A DNA stretch of 55,747 nt from assembly GCA_025351355.1 (NCBI GenBank), contig JANXWC010000024.1, positions 1-55,747 of the forward strand. The letters run 5' to 3'. The notes under the pieces are model-generated. The model did not search any database and had not been told where the DNA came from. It saw nothing but the letters and a program-made list of their open reading frames with translations. Below, in pieces: positions 16,313 through 25,692 of this stretch. The translations under genes were made by a program, and so were the position numbers. The stretch's first letter is position 1. Every line of letters begins with the position of its first letter. This DNA is from Hyphomicrobiaceae bacterium (GTDB lineage: Bacteria; Pseudomonadota; Alphaproteobacteria; Rhizobiales; Hyphomicrobiaceae).

Positions 16313-17664
16313 TCACTTAAACGGGCGGCGGCTTCTTTTGCGCTGCGGCAAGCACCGAGCTGGTCCGCTGTCAGATAATGCTCGCGGGCTACTTTGCGGT
16401 TCTTGGCGACGCCAAGCCCATGTTCGTATAGGGCGCCGAGGAAGCAGTGAGCGACAGGATCGCCCTGAGCGGCCGCCAACTCCCAGATGGTATGCGCCTT
16501 CACATAACTATGATGCGGATTGCCGGCGGTTGCGTAAATAGTGCCCAGCTGCGTTAGCGCCCAACCGACATCGGCGCCGCCGAAACTCGTCGCCAACGCG
16601 CGTTTCAGCCAGAATTCGGCTTCTTCGGTTTCGGCATCCGTGCGCTGGCCACGCAGGTTGTGATCAGCCAGCGACAGCGCTGTCGCCACATCGACACTGA
16701 CGGCCGTTTTGTGCCGTGGCGATTGCATGCCGGTGGCCGCGAGGTCCTTGAAGATGCCTTGCAGGTCGGCGACGCCGATCTGCGCTGAATGACTCGAGAC
16801 GGCTGGCGCGCCCAACAGGCTTGGCGGCAGCCATGACGGCGGCACAAACGCTGCAACCGCGGCGGTCAACGCCGCCATCGTCGCCACGCCGACCGTAAAG
16901 CCGCGCAGGCCCCAGGCCCGGTGGCTGGCCCGTGCGGCCGGCGGCGGTGGGATGGTCGCGATGTTACTCGGTGGCGCCGTGCCAAGACGCGCCAACTGGC
17001 CGAGTGAGCCCGGCGCTTCGCTCAGGGGTGCACGTGGTGGTGGTGTCGGATGTACCTCTGCCGGAGGTGGCGTGGCGCGTCGCATGGGTAACAGGCGCGC
17101 CAATTGTCCAGTCTCTTCCGCCCGCGCCGCCGTCTTGTCGACGCCGCTGGCAACGCCCGGGCGGCTGCGCTCGAGTTGCGCTTCCGACGCCGCATCGCGC
17201 GCCGACTTGACTGCAGACTCAGCCAGGTCCCGGCGCCGCGCGGCGTCCAACTTTTCCGCCTTCTCGCGCTCGGCCTTGGCCGCCAGCAATTGGCTGGCGC
17301 TCATCGCCACCGCACCGGCACGCCGACGGGTTGCCGGCGTGACAGACGGCCAGCGTGCTTCGACTTCCAGTCCGGCCGCACCGATCTTGATGGTGATCGG
17401 TGTGCCCGGCAGCAACCGCGGACTGTTGACGACCTCGGGTCCAAGAATGACGTCGACACCGCTCTCGGTCTGTTCGACGCGTAGCGGACGAATGGCCTCC
17501 CAAGGCCATCCCTCGCTTTTCGGCGGTACCGCGGAATCGTCGATCGGCAGAATTCGCAGCGTTGCGTTGTCCGGCCAGCTTTTTAGGCCCGCAATGCGGA
17601 TCACGGCGGTACCCGCTGCTGGTGTGGTTTCGTCGGCGACGACGGCGACTTGATGAGCAGTCAT
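16309..17664 (-). CDS. Membrane protein with C-terminal Sel1-like repeats, third gene of the srfB operon
   Basis: The 451-residue protein has four parts. Residues 1-115 look beta-rich. Residues 122-170 form a charged helix. A Pro-rich stretch leads to one membrane segment at about 254-274. The last 130 residues contain Sel1/TPR-like helices (EAEFWLKRALATS, GDPVAHCFLGALYEHGLGV). The cytoplasmic N-terminus would face SrfB and SrfC and the repeats would lie in the periplasm. Both gene ends overlap their neighbours by 4 bp, showing tight translational coupling. The C-terminal half is clearly paralogous to the protein encoded at 53647-54627. I do not recognise it as SrfA. Confidence 0.78.
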   Translation of the reverse strand: MTAHQVAVVADETTPAAGTAVIRIAGLKSWPDNATLRILPIDDSAVPPKSEGWPWEAIRPLRVEQTESGVDVILGPEVVNSPRLLPGTPITIKIGAAGLEVEARWPSVTPATRRRAGAVAMSASQLLAAKAEREKAEKLDAARRRDLAESAVKSARDAASEAQLERSRPGVASGVDKTAARAEETGQLARLLPMRRATPPPAEVHPTPPPRAPLSEAPGSLGQLARLGTAPPSNIATIPPPPAARASHRAWGLRGFTVGVATMAALTAAVAAFVPPSWLPPSLLGAPAVSSHSAQIGVADLQGIFKDLAATGMQSPRHKTAVSVDVATALSLADHNLRGQRTDAETEEAEFWLKRALATSFGGADVGWALTQLGTIYATAGNPHHSYVKAHTIWELAAAQGDPVAHCFLGALYEHGLGVAKNRKVAREHYLTADQLGACRSAKEAAARLSE

Positions 17665-20255
17665 TGTAACCCCTCGAACGGACTTGCAGATATTGCGCCA
17701 AGAACCTCTCCGAGCTCTCGATTGAGATGCCCGGCGCCGCCGAGCAGGGCGGCCCCCAGAATATTCGCTTCGACTAAGTCGGCAAAATTTTCAGCCCAGT
17801 CGTCGGCGACGGCTGATGTTGCCGGCAGAGCCGCATGGCGCGCTGGTGACGTACCAGACTGGCCACGCGAGCGGTGGCTCGTTGCTATGCCGGATATCGT
17901 TCCGGTCGCGCCCATGCCGAAGCGGGTGTCGCGATGCACAGCGCTGCGCAGGGCTCGCGCGGCAGGATCGAGTGCCTCGATGTAGGCGTTGATGCCGCGT
18001 TCCATCAGTGCTGCCACGCTCAGTTCGCAGTCGATGGCACGGTCGGCACTCAACTGAATGCGCCGCACCGCTTCCGACAGTTTATCCTGCAGCCCAATTC
18101 TGAGCGCACCGAGGATCAGTTCGTCCACCATGTGCGCAACTACTGGTCCAGGAACTCTCAAGGCGCGCATGAGTGCAGGCGCGCGCGAACTCTGACGCAT
18201 GGCGGCCACCCAGGCTTCAAGGCACGCCTCCACGATACGCCCCGGTTCCAAGGTGCGCAAATCGGACGCGACCAATGCAGGCCGGCGCTCTTCTGCCTTG
18301 AGGCGCGCCAGCACCGCCAGCGCTTCGTTTTCGCCGAACATCAGTGCGCGCTGCAGGCGACCGAAGCTGCCGGCCTGCGCCGCGCTCTCAAGACGATTGC
18401 GGGCGACATGGCAGATCTGCCGCCGCCACTCGACGACCGACGTTGGATCATTGGAGCTGTGCAAGCGCAGGAAACGAGCCGACAGCGTCCGCCGGAGCTC
18501 GGCGAGCCGGGCTGATAGTTGCTGCAGGTGGATCGTGCTGGACGTCGCCTGTGTGACGGCGTGCAACAGGTTGGCCAGATCGTGGCTCGCCGCCAATTCA
18601 GCCGTCGGTGCGGCCGATGAGTTGGTTTCACTACCCTTGGCACGCTCGAAGCGCAGAATATCGGCGGAACCGGGCTTGCCGACCATCGACGGCGGCAGCA
18701 AGGCACTGCGCGGTGGACGCCACGTGAAAACATTTCGGAACGGCCGATTGGGCGTCCATTCCTGTGCCCAGTCGGAGTTTCCGTCAAGCACCGCTTCGAT
18801 GGTGGCGGCGAGCCGTGGATCGGTGCCGTCCCCACTCGTCAGCACAGCGTCCACCGAGGCTCCCCCGACAGGTCCCTCTGCGGCGAGAATACTGAGACCC
18901 GTGCGTCGCCGCTCGCGCTCGTGCGGCGTCTGCCCTTGCGTGCTTTCGACCCAGTTGGCGATTTGTGTGGTCGAACCGGCATCGATTTCGGTCGCGCCGC
19001 CTCGATCGACGAGATCGGCGGCCACCAGCAGGCTTGTCAGTGTCTGGCGGCGAATGGCGCGATCGATTTGGTAGCTCGCTTTCTGCGCGGCGAAGATTTC
19101 GACCGCCTCCAACGGCTGCAGGCCGGTGACCGGCGGATCGGAGGCATTGCTGCCCGGCCGGCTGGTCGGCCAGAGCATCACCGGTCTCGGCGCCGGAAGT
19201 ACCAGCAGATCTGCCGTTTCCAAGAGCGGCAGGTTGGTAGGCGCCACCGGCAGCACACACTCGTCGATCAGCGCGGCGAGCACGAAGCGCTGCACCTCGG
19301 TCGCGCGACCGTGCCGGCTCGAGAGGCGGATCGTCCGCTCGGGATGATCATGGCAGGTCGAGATCGTGCTGGAAGCAATCAGGCTGTCGTCGTGACGCAC
19401 CATCCAGCCCGTCACGGGATCGCGTCCCAGCAGCGCGTCGAGGCCGACGAATGTCTCGCCGGAAAAGCCGAGCAGTTCGATCGCATCCGACAATGTTTCG
19501 AACAGCTGCGTCAGCGCCGGATCTTCGCCCCACAGCAGCGCGAACGCCTTGCGGCGCAGCGTTTCTGGCAAATGCGGGATGAGGCCGCCGAGCGTGTCCC
19601 AGTAACCGACAGCGTTCAGTCGGCGCAACGCGGCGCTTTCCGGCGCGATCGCATGCAGCGTGTCGCGGAGTGCATCGATGTCACGCCGCGAAACACCGGA
19701 GAAGGCCTGAGGTTGGATCTCCTGTGCCTTGGTCGTCAAACGTTGTGCAACGATGTCCGGTGACGCGGTTTGCTGGCGGCGCTGCGGCACGTGCACGAGA
19801 TAGGCCGAGGCAATGATTTTCACGATATCGAGTTGATCGAGCAGCGTCAGACGGATCGGAAAGCGATAAGGCGCCTCTGTTCTTTCGGTGGCAACCAGGC
19901 GCAGTCCGGCGCCGACGCCGCCGTCGCTGTCACGCGGCAGCAGCGACAGCAGCCGTTCGCGGCTCAGCGTCAAGCGTGTCTCGTCTTCGGGCGCCGTCTG
20001 CGGCCCGTCGCTCATCAGCGCGCCGACCAGTTCGGCGCGCGCACTTCCCCAAGCGCCCATCAAACCGGCGGTCGGCGTCTGTTCGACCCCTTCGACCAGC
20101 GTCAGCAATTCGCTGGCGATACCCTCCACTTCAATGCGCAAGGCGCGGCCCTGGGCTTTGAGCATAAGCCGGCTCTGGTCGAGCCACTCAAGCAAGCGCT
20201 CGGCCCGCTCGGCGGTCTGACGACAGGCCATGATGATTTTCTGCTCGGGACGCAA
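17661..20255 (-). CDS. srfC: SrfC-like putative virulence-factor protein
   Basis: This large protein (864 residues from the chosen start) follows srfB immediately. Gene order, size and the layout of an N-terminal helical part with a P-loop-like position match the SrfC/Virul_Fac family, known from the srfABC operon of Salmonella and related bacteria. Where I expect GxxxxGK(S/T) the sequence reads AGLMGAWGSARAEL (63-76), with no Lys. Where DLLDFPGAR-like residues are usual it reads DLLVLPAPR (349-357). Both nucleotide-binding sites thus look lost. TTG 20255 is preferred because AAGGGGGG lies 5 bases upstream, just past the srfB stop; ATG 20282 or 20231 are alternatives. Assignment is from memory of the family. 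Confidence 0.65.
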   Translation of the reverse strand: MRPEQKIIMACRQTAERAERLLEWLDQSRLMLKAQGRALRIEVEGIASELLTLVEGVEQTPTAGLMGAWGSARAELVGALMSDGPQTAPEDETRLTLSRERLLSLLPRDSDGGVGAGLRLVATERTEAPYRFPIRLTLLDQLDIVKIIASAYLVHVPQRRQQTASPDIVAQRLTTKAQEIQPQAFSGVSRRDIDALRDTLHAIAPESAALRRLNAVGYWDTLGGLIPHLPETLRRKAFALLWGEDPALTQLFETLSDAIELLGFSGETFVGLDALLGRDPVTGWMVRHDDSLIASSTISTCHDHPERTIRLSSRHGRATEVQRFVLAALIDECVLPVAPTNLPLLETADLLVLPAPRPVMLWPTSRPGSNASDPPVTGLQPLEAVEIFAAQKASYQIDRAIRRQTLTSLLVAADLVDRGGATEIDAGSTTQIANWVESTQGQTPHERERRRTGLSILAAEGPVGGASVDAVLTSGDGTDPRLAATIEAVLDGNSDWAQEWTPNRPFRNVFTWRPPRSALLPPSMVGKPGSADILRFERAKGSETNSSAAPTAELAASHDLANLLHAVTQATSSTIHLQQLSARLAELRRTLSARFLRLHSSNDPTSVVEWRRQICHVARNRLESAAQAGSFGRLQRALMFGENEALAVLARLKAEERRPALVASDLRTLEPGRIVEACLEAWVAAMRQSSRAPALMRALRVPGPVVAHMVDELILGALRIGLQDKLSEAVRRIQLSADRAIDCELSVAALMERGINAYIEALDPAARALRSAVHRDTRFGMGATGTISGIATSHRSRGQSGTSPARHAALPATSAVADDWAENFADLVEANILGAALLGGAGHLNRELGEVLGAISASPFEGLQ

Positions 20256-20256
20256 A

Positions 20257-23055
20257 CTAGCCCCCCTTCGCAGGGATGGCATTGGTGCGAACCGGCGATG
20301 CTCGTTCTGCCGATCGGTCGGTGGCGGTGTCGCGCACTGGCGCACCAAGCGCGCGCTGGGACATCGTGGCACCCACCGCTGACGGCAGTATCAAGCGCAG
20401 CAAGGAGACATGGCCGAAGCCACTTCCCTCGAGTAATTGGCGGCGATCCAGCGCCGAAGCGATCGCCGGCAGCATGTTGGGTGTCGGCAACCGGCCCGCA
20501 CCCGCTACCGCTTCATTGGCCGCTCGGTTGTGATGCGTATTGAGATCGATGATGCGGCTGGCCGGCAGAGGCAGTGCCGCCAACACCGCATCGCATATCG
20601 GCGACAGGCGCGTGCCCTCGCCAGCCAACAGCATCAGATCACAGCTGTGCGTCGCCACCAGGCGGCAAATCTGCTGCACACAATCCTGCATCTCCGTGCG
20701 AATGATGCGCGCGATCTCATCACGATCGAGGTCGATCTTAGTCGACTCCAGCGAGAACCCGCGCGCACCGGCCTGCAGCGCTGCAGCGTCGAAGGCCGCA
20801 GCGATCGTGTCCATGCGCCCACCGCCGAGTTCGACCAGCGTCGCAATTGTCACCGAGCGGTTGCCGTACATCAGGCTGGTCGCGCCGTGCTGGTCCAGGG
20901 CCAGCAAGCCTTGCGCGGCAGGCCACAGGACCTTGCGGTTGAGGCGGCGCGTGAAATAGGGGTCTTCAACGAGCAGGCTGGTCGACGAACGACCGGTGAT
21001 TTCGTCGAGAAAATGCCGTGCCGGGCTGAGGCCGGCGAGACCTAGATGATGTTCGATAGCGGGCAACAACAGCGCCCAGATCATCGCTTGCAGTGCCGAG
21101 TCGACGCCCACCGGCAACCGCTCCTGGGCCCGCACGGTTGGCTGCCATTCGCTGGCCACTACCGGTCCTTCCGCTGCCGCATAGTCGACAATAGACAGCG
21201 TCGTGGCGCGCGCTCCAAAATCCACCGAAGCAACACGCAACACCTCGGCGGCGCCGCCAGCCACATCGCCGCCTCTGTAGACGCGTAGGAGGTCGCGGAA
21301 CCGACCCTGATATTTCGCCGTGACTTCGTTGTGCAGGTAGGCGATCTGCGTGCCCAGATCGCCGCCGAGCCCGAGCGTGACCACGGGACGAGGCGGCATG
21401 CCCGGAGCGGGATGCTCCCAGCCAAGCCCGCGCCACGCTAGCACAAGTCCCTGATCGACGCGCGATAGCAGTGCTTGGCTTTCCTGCTCGCTAAGCGTCG
21501 CTGGCGCCAGCACAACCACTTGCCGCAGCGTGCGCACTTCACTGTCGTGCGCGTCGCGGTGCTCGCGATCTGTCGAGTTGATCTGCGCTAACGCATGCAT
21601 CACGAGTTCCGACGCGAAAAAACCGATCATCGAAGCGCGTGAAAAACGTGGCCTTATGGCTGGTCGCTGGTCGGCAATTGCGGTCACCGACAAGTCGCCG
21701 ACACCGACGCCGAGCAGGGCGCCGTTTTCGCTTACATGGTCGAGCATCGTGCCCGATACCATTGGCCCGGCCTCGCTGGCGTTGCTGTCATTCGTGCTTT
21801 GCCGCCAAAGACCGGGACTGGCGTTGTCGTCGAGCAGAAACGAACGCAGATTGCTCAGGCCCGTAACGCCTTCGGTGCCATTGCCGCGTAGCGCCAGTCG
21901 ACGCGCCTCGTCGCCGATGCGGACGAGGCTCGGCCACATGAAGGCGTCGAGGCGACCACTCTCGCGCGACAGGTTGGCATCGCCGAACGGCGCCGCGTCG
22001 AACTCGGCGGCGGTCGGAAAAGGGCCGGCGTGGCGGACGGTCGGGTCCGACAAGTCGCGCAGGTGGAGCAACTCGGCATAGCCGGCTGTGGCGATGAACT
22101 CGCCCGGCGCTTCCGATGGTACATCGACCAGCAGGGCGGTGGTTTCGCTGTCGCCGATATCGAGGATCAGATCAACGCTGGTGCTGGTGATCGGATAGCG
22201 GCGTTGGATGGTATCGGTGAAGCGGACTTCCGGCATCACGCCAGCCGACGTCATTAAGCGCAGGCAGGTCAAATAGCGGGCGATCGGCAGATGTTGATAA
22301 TCCAGCTCAGCTGCGGTGGGCTCGGCAGCTTGCGGTTCGGTTGTCGTGCGGGCATTTGCCTTCATGGCCGCTGCAAGCCATGTCTCGACCCACGGCTCAC
22401 CGAGCAGTGTCGAAATTTCGTCGACCGACGACGCGCATAAAAACGTCGAGCCAAACGCCGCATCATCGGTGTTGGGAGCGAGGTAACTGTCCGTGTCGAG
22501 GCGCGATTGCTGCATCAAGCTGGTATCGAAAGCGAGCGTGACGCGGATCGGTGCCGCAGGATCAGCATCGACAGGTGTGATGTAGGCGCGCGCCCAGTTG
22601 GTCGGGCCGGCGTCAAACGTGGGTCGCTGTTGCGCGTCGCGGCCGACAAATCTCAGATACGGCAGCGGCATCCAGCGACCCGCGAAGCATTCGACAACGG
22701 ACGCTCCAGTAACCTCCATCATCGAAGCAGGATCGACCGGCTTGCCAGTGACCGGATGGATCAGTCGCTCGGGCAAAATGGGACGGGGCCGCAGCGGTCG
22801 GTCGCCTGGAGCCGCTGGCTCCGCGTCGTCAGCTGGCGCTGCGGCGGGCGGCATAGTTTCTGCAGGTTTGCAGTCTTCGAGCGGCAATAAAATCCGTCGC
22901 GACAAGCCGTCGTCATCGAATTGCTCTTCGATGAAGCGGGTCTTGAGCCGGTCACAAAGTTCTCGCGGAATTTCTACGTCGCGAAACTGCACGCCGGAAT
23001 AGGGCACGAGGCGCAGAAGCCCTGCGAACAATGCTCGTTTCCCCCCTTCCGTCAT
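20257..23055 (-). CDS. srfB: SrfB family protein with actin/Hsp70-like motifs
   Basis: This 932-residue protein begins with the family's opening LRLVPYSGVQFRD and continues through a proline-rich linker (about 62-95). The second half carries motifs of the actin/Hsp70 ATPase fold: DIGDSETTALLV (299-310, first phosphate loop), RQVVVLAPATLSEQE (511-525), VDFGARATTLSIVDY (611-625, second phosphate loop), VELGGGRMDT (741-750) and LLAGEGTRLSPI (809-820, adenosine loop). There is no signal peptide, so it is cytoplasmic. ATG 23055 is chosen because the open frame upstream reads through a 15-bp DNA tandem repeat with no family similarity. Function of SrfB proteins is not established; toxin and virulence roles have been proposed for enterobacterial relatives. 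Confidence 0.82.
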   Translation of the reverse strand: MTEGGKRALFAGLLRLVPYSGVQFRDVEIPRELCDRLKTRFIEEQFDDDGLSRRILLPLEDCKPAETMPPAAAPADDAEPAAPGDRPLRPRPILPERLIHPVTGKPVDPASMMEVTGASVVECFAGRWMPLPYLRFVGRDAQQRPTFDAGPTNWARAYITPVDADPAAPIRVTLAFDTSLMQQSRLDTDSYLAPNTDDAAFGSTFLCASSVDEISTLLGEPWVETWLAAAMKANARTTTEPQAAEPTAAELDYQHLPIARYLTCLRLMTSAGVMPEVRFTDTIQRRYPITSTSVDLILDIGDSETTALLVDVPSEAPGEFIATAGYAELLHLRDLSDPTVRHAGPFPTAAEFDAAPFGDANLSRESGRLDAFMWPSLVRIGDEARRLALRGNGTEGVTGLSNLRSFLLDDNASPGLWRQSTNDSNASEAGPMVSGTMLDHVSENGALLGVGVGDLSVTAIADQRPAIRPRFSRASMIGFFASELVMHALAQINSTDREHRDAHDSEVRTLRQVVVLAPATLSEQESQALLSRVDQGLVLAWRGLGWEHPAPGMPPRPVVTLGLGGDLGTQIAYLHNEVTAKYQGRFRDLLRVYRGGDVAGGAAEVLRVASVDFGARATTLSIVDYAAAEGPVVASEWQPTVRAQERLPVGVDSALQAMIWALLLPAIEHHLGLAGLSPARHFLDEITGRSSTSLLVEDPYFTRRLNRKVLWPAAQGLLALDQHGATSLMYGNRSVTIATLVELGGGRMDTIAAAFDAAALQAGARGFSLESTKIDLDRDEIARIIRTEMQDCVQQICRLVATHSCDLMLLAGEGTRLSPICDAVLAALPLPASRIIDLNTHHNRAANEAVAGAGRLPTPNMLPAIASALDRRQLLEGSGFGHVSLLRLILPSAVGATMSQRALGAPVRDTATDRSAERASPVRTNAIPAKGG

Positions 23056-23104
23056 CAAGCCAGCACTCTCACAAATTACACAACTACAGCACTCAAACAT
23101 ACTT

Positions 23105-23142
23105 GCATGCTGGCGTTCAGCTTGCACGTTAGCGTTCAGCTT
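23105..23142. repeat. 19-bp direct repeat upstream of srfB
   Basis: Two adjacent 19-bp units (23105-23123 and 23124-23142) share 16 positions, including the block GCGTTCAGCTT at the end of each. They lie 50-90 bases before the srfB start. Spacing of about two helical turns would suit a pair of regulator-binding half-sites. Confidence 0.6.
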
Positions 23143-23164
23143 AGACTTCGCCCATGAGCCAAGC

Positions 23165-23232
23165 CCGATGCCGGCGAAACCGATGCCGCCGAAACCGATG
23201 CCGCCGAAACCGATGCCGCCGAAACCGATGCC
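23165..23232. repeat. 15-bp tandem repeat upstream of srfB
   Basis: Four full units of CCGATGCCGCCGAAA and 8 bases of a fifth lie head to tail; only the first unit differs, by one base. Because 15 is a multiple of three, every frame stays open and the minus strand reads as Gly-Ile-Gly-Phe-Gly repeats. I treat it as non-coding DNA in the srfB upstream region. Copy number could vary by slippage. Confidence 0.85.
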
Positions 23233-23695
23233 CTTGCCAGCTCGACGTCGCGATCCGCCAGCAGTCGGTATCAGCACATGTAGTCGTAGCGTCACAACCC
23301 ACACGACCAAGTGCTGATCGGACATCGGCCAGTTCGACCAGCCTACATACCTAAAGCTCGCGTACAGCCATTGAAGCCAGCGTTACCGACCACAATTGTC
23401 ACTGTCAGGTGTGTACGTCATCCCCCGTGCCACCCATAACTCTTAATTCGGTCAACGTCATGTGGACAATGCCGAGAACTTTAACGTCCGTCACCAGGGT
23501 TGCCAGGGAACCACCGTGTTCGGCTAATTTCACAATTCCGACAGGTTCTTAGGTGCGGAGGAGGAGAAAGCCAACGCACGCCGACTCAGCAGTTTAATGT
23601 CTCGATCTCGAATGTGGCGTATTTATCACGGCAATCGAATTTTGATAAATAATCAAGTTGTCGGCCACGAAATTGAATTTATCCACAAGGAATTT
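23233..23695. other. Intergenic region between srfB and the HAD gene
   Basis: I find no gene here. The right third (23590-23695) is AT-rich and contains an inverted repeat TTGAT-N5-ATCAA at 23642-23656 that could bind a regulator. The region must carry the srfB promoter, but no clear -35/-10 pair stands out on the minus strand. Confidence 0.35.
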
Positions 23696-24415
23696 CTAAA
23701 ACTGCATCGTGGGCGACTGCAGCCGGAGAAGCGTCGCGACATCCGCATGGTCGCGCGCAATAGCATGGGCGCCCGCTGCAACAAGCCGGTCGGCGTGTCC
23801 TGTCCGGATGTGCGCGCCACCAAGAAATCCGACAGCGATCATTCCTGCGGCCACGGCGCCTTGCACCCCCGCCACACTGTCCTCGACCACTGCACACCGA
23901 TCGTGCGCCACGCCCATCCGCTCCGCTGCCAACAGGAATATGTCCGGCGCCGGCTTGCCGCGTGCCACTTCTGTGGCGCTGAACAGATTTGTACCGAGAT
24001 GGGGCCGCAGGCCGAATTTATCCATCCCGTGTTCCAGCCAACCGATGCTGCTTGAAGATGCCACGCAGAAGCGGCACGCGCGGTTGGCCTCCAGCAAATC
24101 TGCAATGCCGGCGACGGGTTCGACATCACGGCGCATCCGACCGCCCTCGAAGGCGCGATAGCGGTCGTGGAAACCGGCCGGCAGCACCCCGCCGAAGTCC
24201 TCGGTGATCGCGGCTTCGCAGTCCACCCAGCGGCGGCCCATATATCGGTCCATCGCGTGCTCGACGGTGATGGGCAGGCCTTCGCCGGTGATGAACTCGG
24301 CCAGCAGCGAATTGGACAGCAGCTCGCTGTCGGCGACGACGCCGTCGAAGTCGAGAATAACCAGCGCCGGCGGCGCATCCAGCAACGGCGCGTGCGACGA
24401 CCGGTTGTGCTGCAC
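23696..24415 (-). CDS. HAD-superfamily phosphatase, beta-phosphoglucomutase-like
   Basis: The 239-residue protein has all haloacid dehalogenase motifs: motif [12 protein letters not shown] with the nucleophile and acid/base Asp pair, motif II CVASSSS, motif III Lys in GKPAPDIF, and motif [11 protein letters not shown]. The inserted helical cap after motif I (about residues 35-100) places it with subfamily IA enzymes such as phosphoglycolate phosphatase and beta-phosphoglucomutase. The substrate is not predictable. It starts with GTG 24415, directly next to the stop of the upstream Bug gene, so the two are co-translated. Confidence 0.9.
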   Translation of the reverse strand: MQHNRSSHAPLLDAPPALVILDFDGVVADSELLSNSLLAEFITGEGLPITVEHAMDRYMGRRWVDCEAAITEDFGGVLPAGFHDRYRAFEGGRMRRDVEPVAGIADLLEANRACRFCVASSSSIGWLEHGMDKFGLRPHLGTNLFSATEVARGKPAPDIFLLAAERMGVAHDRCAVVEDSVAGVQGAVAAGMIAVGFLGGAHIRTGHADRLVAAGAHAIARDHADVATLLRLQSPTMQF

Positions 24416-25399
24416 CTATTGGCCCGCCTTGATGTTGTTTTCCCGCGCGACGTCGCCCCAGATTTTGATCTGCTGGGAGACCCAGGCCGCCAATTCCGTC
24501 GCGCCGCCGAACGTCGTGGTGATCTGCATGGTGTCATTGAGCTGCGCCAGGTTGACCGGCTCTTTATAAGTCTCGATCATCGCTTCGCGCATGCGCGTCT
24601 TGAGCTCTTCCGGGGTGCCTTTTGGCGCCAGTGCACCCCACCAGGCATAGCTTTCAAAGCCGCTGTAGCCGGCGTCGATCGCCGTCGGAACGTCTTTGAT
24701 AGTTGGCAGGCGTGTGGCGCCGGTTTGCAGCAGTGGCCGCAGTCCCGCTGCCGCCACTTGGGTCGAGACGAGCGCGCTTGACGCGATAGAGAAGTCGACA
24801 TGGCCGGCCAGGGCGTCATTCATCAGCGGTCCGCCGCCGCGATAAGGTACGTGCGTCATCTCGATGCCGGCCTTCTTGCACAGCAGCACCATTGTCAGGT
24901 GTCCAAGGCTGCCGGTGCCGATCGACCCATAGGTCAGCTTGCCCGGTTCCTTTTTGGCGGCCGCGATTACGTCGGCAAATGCTTTGTAGGGCCTGCCGGG
25001 GTGGGTGCAGAGGACGTGCGGTGATGTGCCGATCAACAGCACGGGATCGAGATCCTTTTCGGTGTCGAACGTCATGCTTTGGAGGGATGGGTTGACTGCG
25101 TGTGTGTCAAAAACCATGACCCAGGTGCCGCCATCCGGCTTCGCGCGCGCTACTATACCGGTACCGATCGAACCTTGCGCGCCGGGTTTGTTTTCCACGA
25201 TCACGCTGGTTCCAAGGCGCTGCTGCAGTCCACTTTGGACGATGCGAGACAACTGGTCGACTGAGCCGCCCGCTGGAAACGGCACGACGATGTTGATCAC
25301 ATTGGTCGGCCACGCGGCACCGCGTGCACCTGTGGCGGCGATGGGGAGCGCCGCTGCGACGGCAAATCCCCGACTGGCAAATGTGCGGCGTGTAATCAT
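24416..25399 (-). CDS. Bug-family tripartite tricarboxylate transporter binding protein
   Basis: This periplasmic binding protein of the TctC/Bug family has 327 residues. A twin-arginine-like start (MITRRTFASRGFAVAAAL) leads to a signal peptide ending GARGA, then the family blocks INIVVPFPAGGSVDQLSR, VIVENKPGAQGSIG and LTYGSIGTGSLGHL. No TctA/TctB membrane genes are nearby, which is common for Bug proteins. ATG 25399 is chosen because GGGAGAG lies 6 bases upstream. The adjacent HAD phosphatase gene is probably in the same transcript. Confidence 0.92.
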   Translation of the reverse strand: MITRRTFASRGFAVAAALPIAATGARGAAWPTNVINIVVPFPAGGSVDQLSRIVQSGLQQRLGTSVIVENKPGAQGSIGTGIVARAKPDGGTWVMVFDTHAVNPSLQSMTFDTEKDLDPVLLIGTSPHVLCTHPGRPYKAFADVIAAAKKEPGKLTYGSIGTGSLGHLTMVLLCKKAGIEMTHVPYRGGGPLMNDALAGHVDFSIASSALVSTQVAAAGLRPLLQTGATRLPTIKDVPTAIDAGYSGFESYAWWGALAPKGTPEELKTRMREAMIETYKEPVNLAQLNDTMQITTTFGGATELAAWVSQQIKIWGDVARENNIKAGQ

Positions 25400-25692
25400 T
25401 GGTGCTCTCCCAGAACGCAATCGATGCGGTGTTTCTGCCGCTTGGCCGCTTCTTAGCGTCAGCGGGCGCCGATGGCGAGATCCTCCGATGCCACGGTGCA
25501 GCGATTGCTGGGATGTGGCCTTCACGGCACACTAATCAACGTTCATCTGCCAGTCATCGATTGCACCAGGATGGTCACATTCCCGGCCCATCGAGGCCAA
25601 ACTGCTTGCGTCTAGTGCAGGCAATCGATGAGCTCGGCGCCGCGAGTCGAGGGCTGACCATCCAATAAAGCAGTGAGGGAGATTGTATAAAT

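Noticed and set aside
15351-16541. 396-codon plus-strand frame opposite the coiled-coil gene, rich in Ser/Ala/Arg repeats
   Set aside because: It mirrors the repetitive Ala/Lys/Glu sequence of the real gene, which has a signal peptide and coupled start.
23165-23232. CRISPR array
   Set aside because: The units are 15 bp and contiguous; there are no spacers and no cas genes.
23056-23325. N-terminal extension of SrfB with Gly-Ile-Gly-Phe repeats
   Set aside because: It is a translation of the 15-bp DNA tandem repeat; SrfB similarity starts only after residue Met at 23055.
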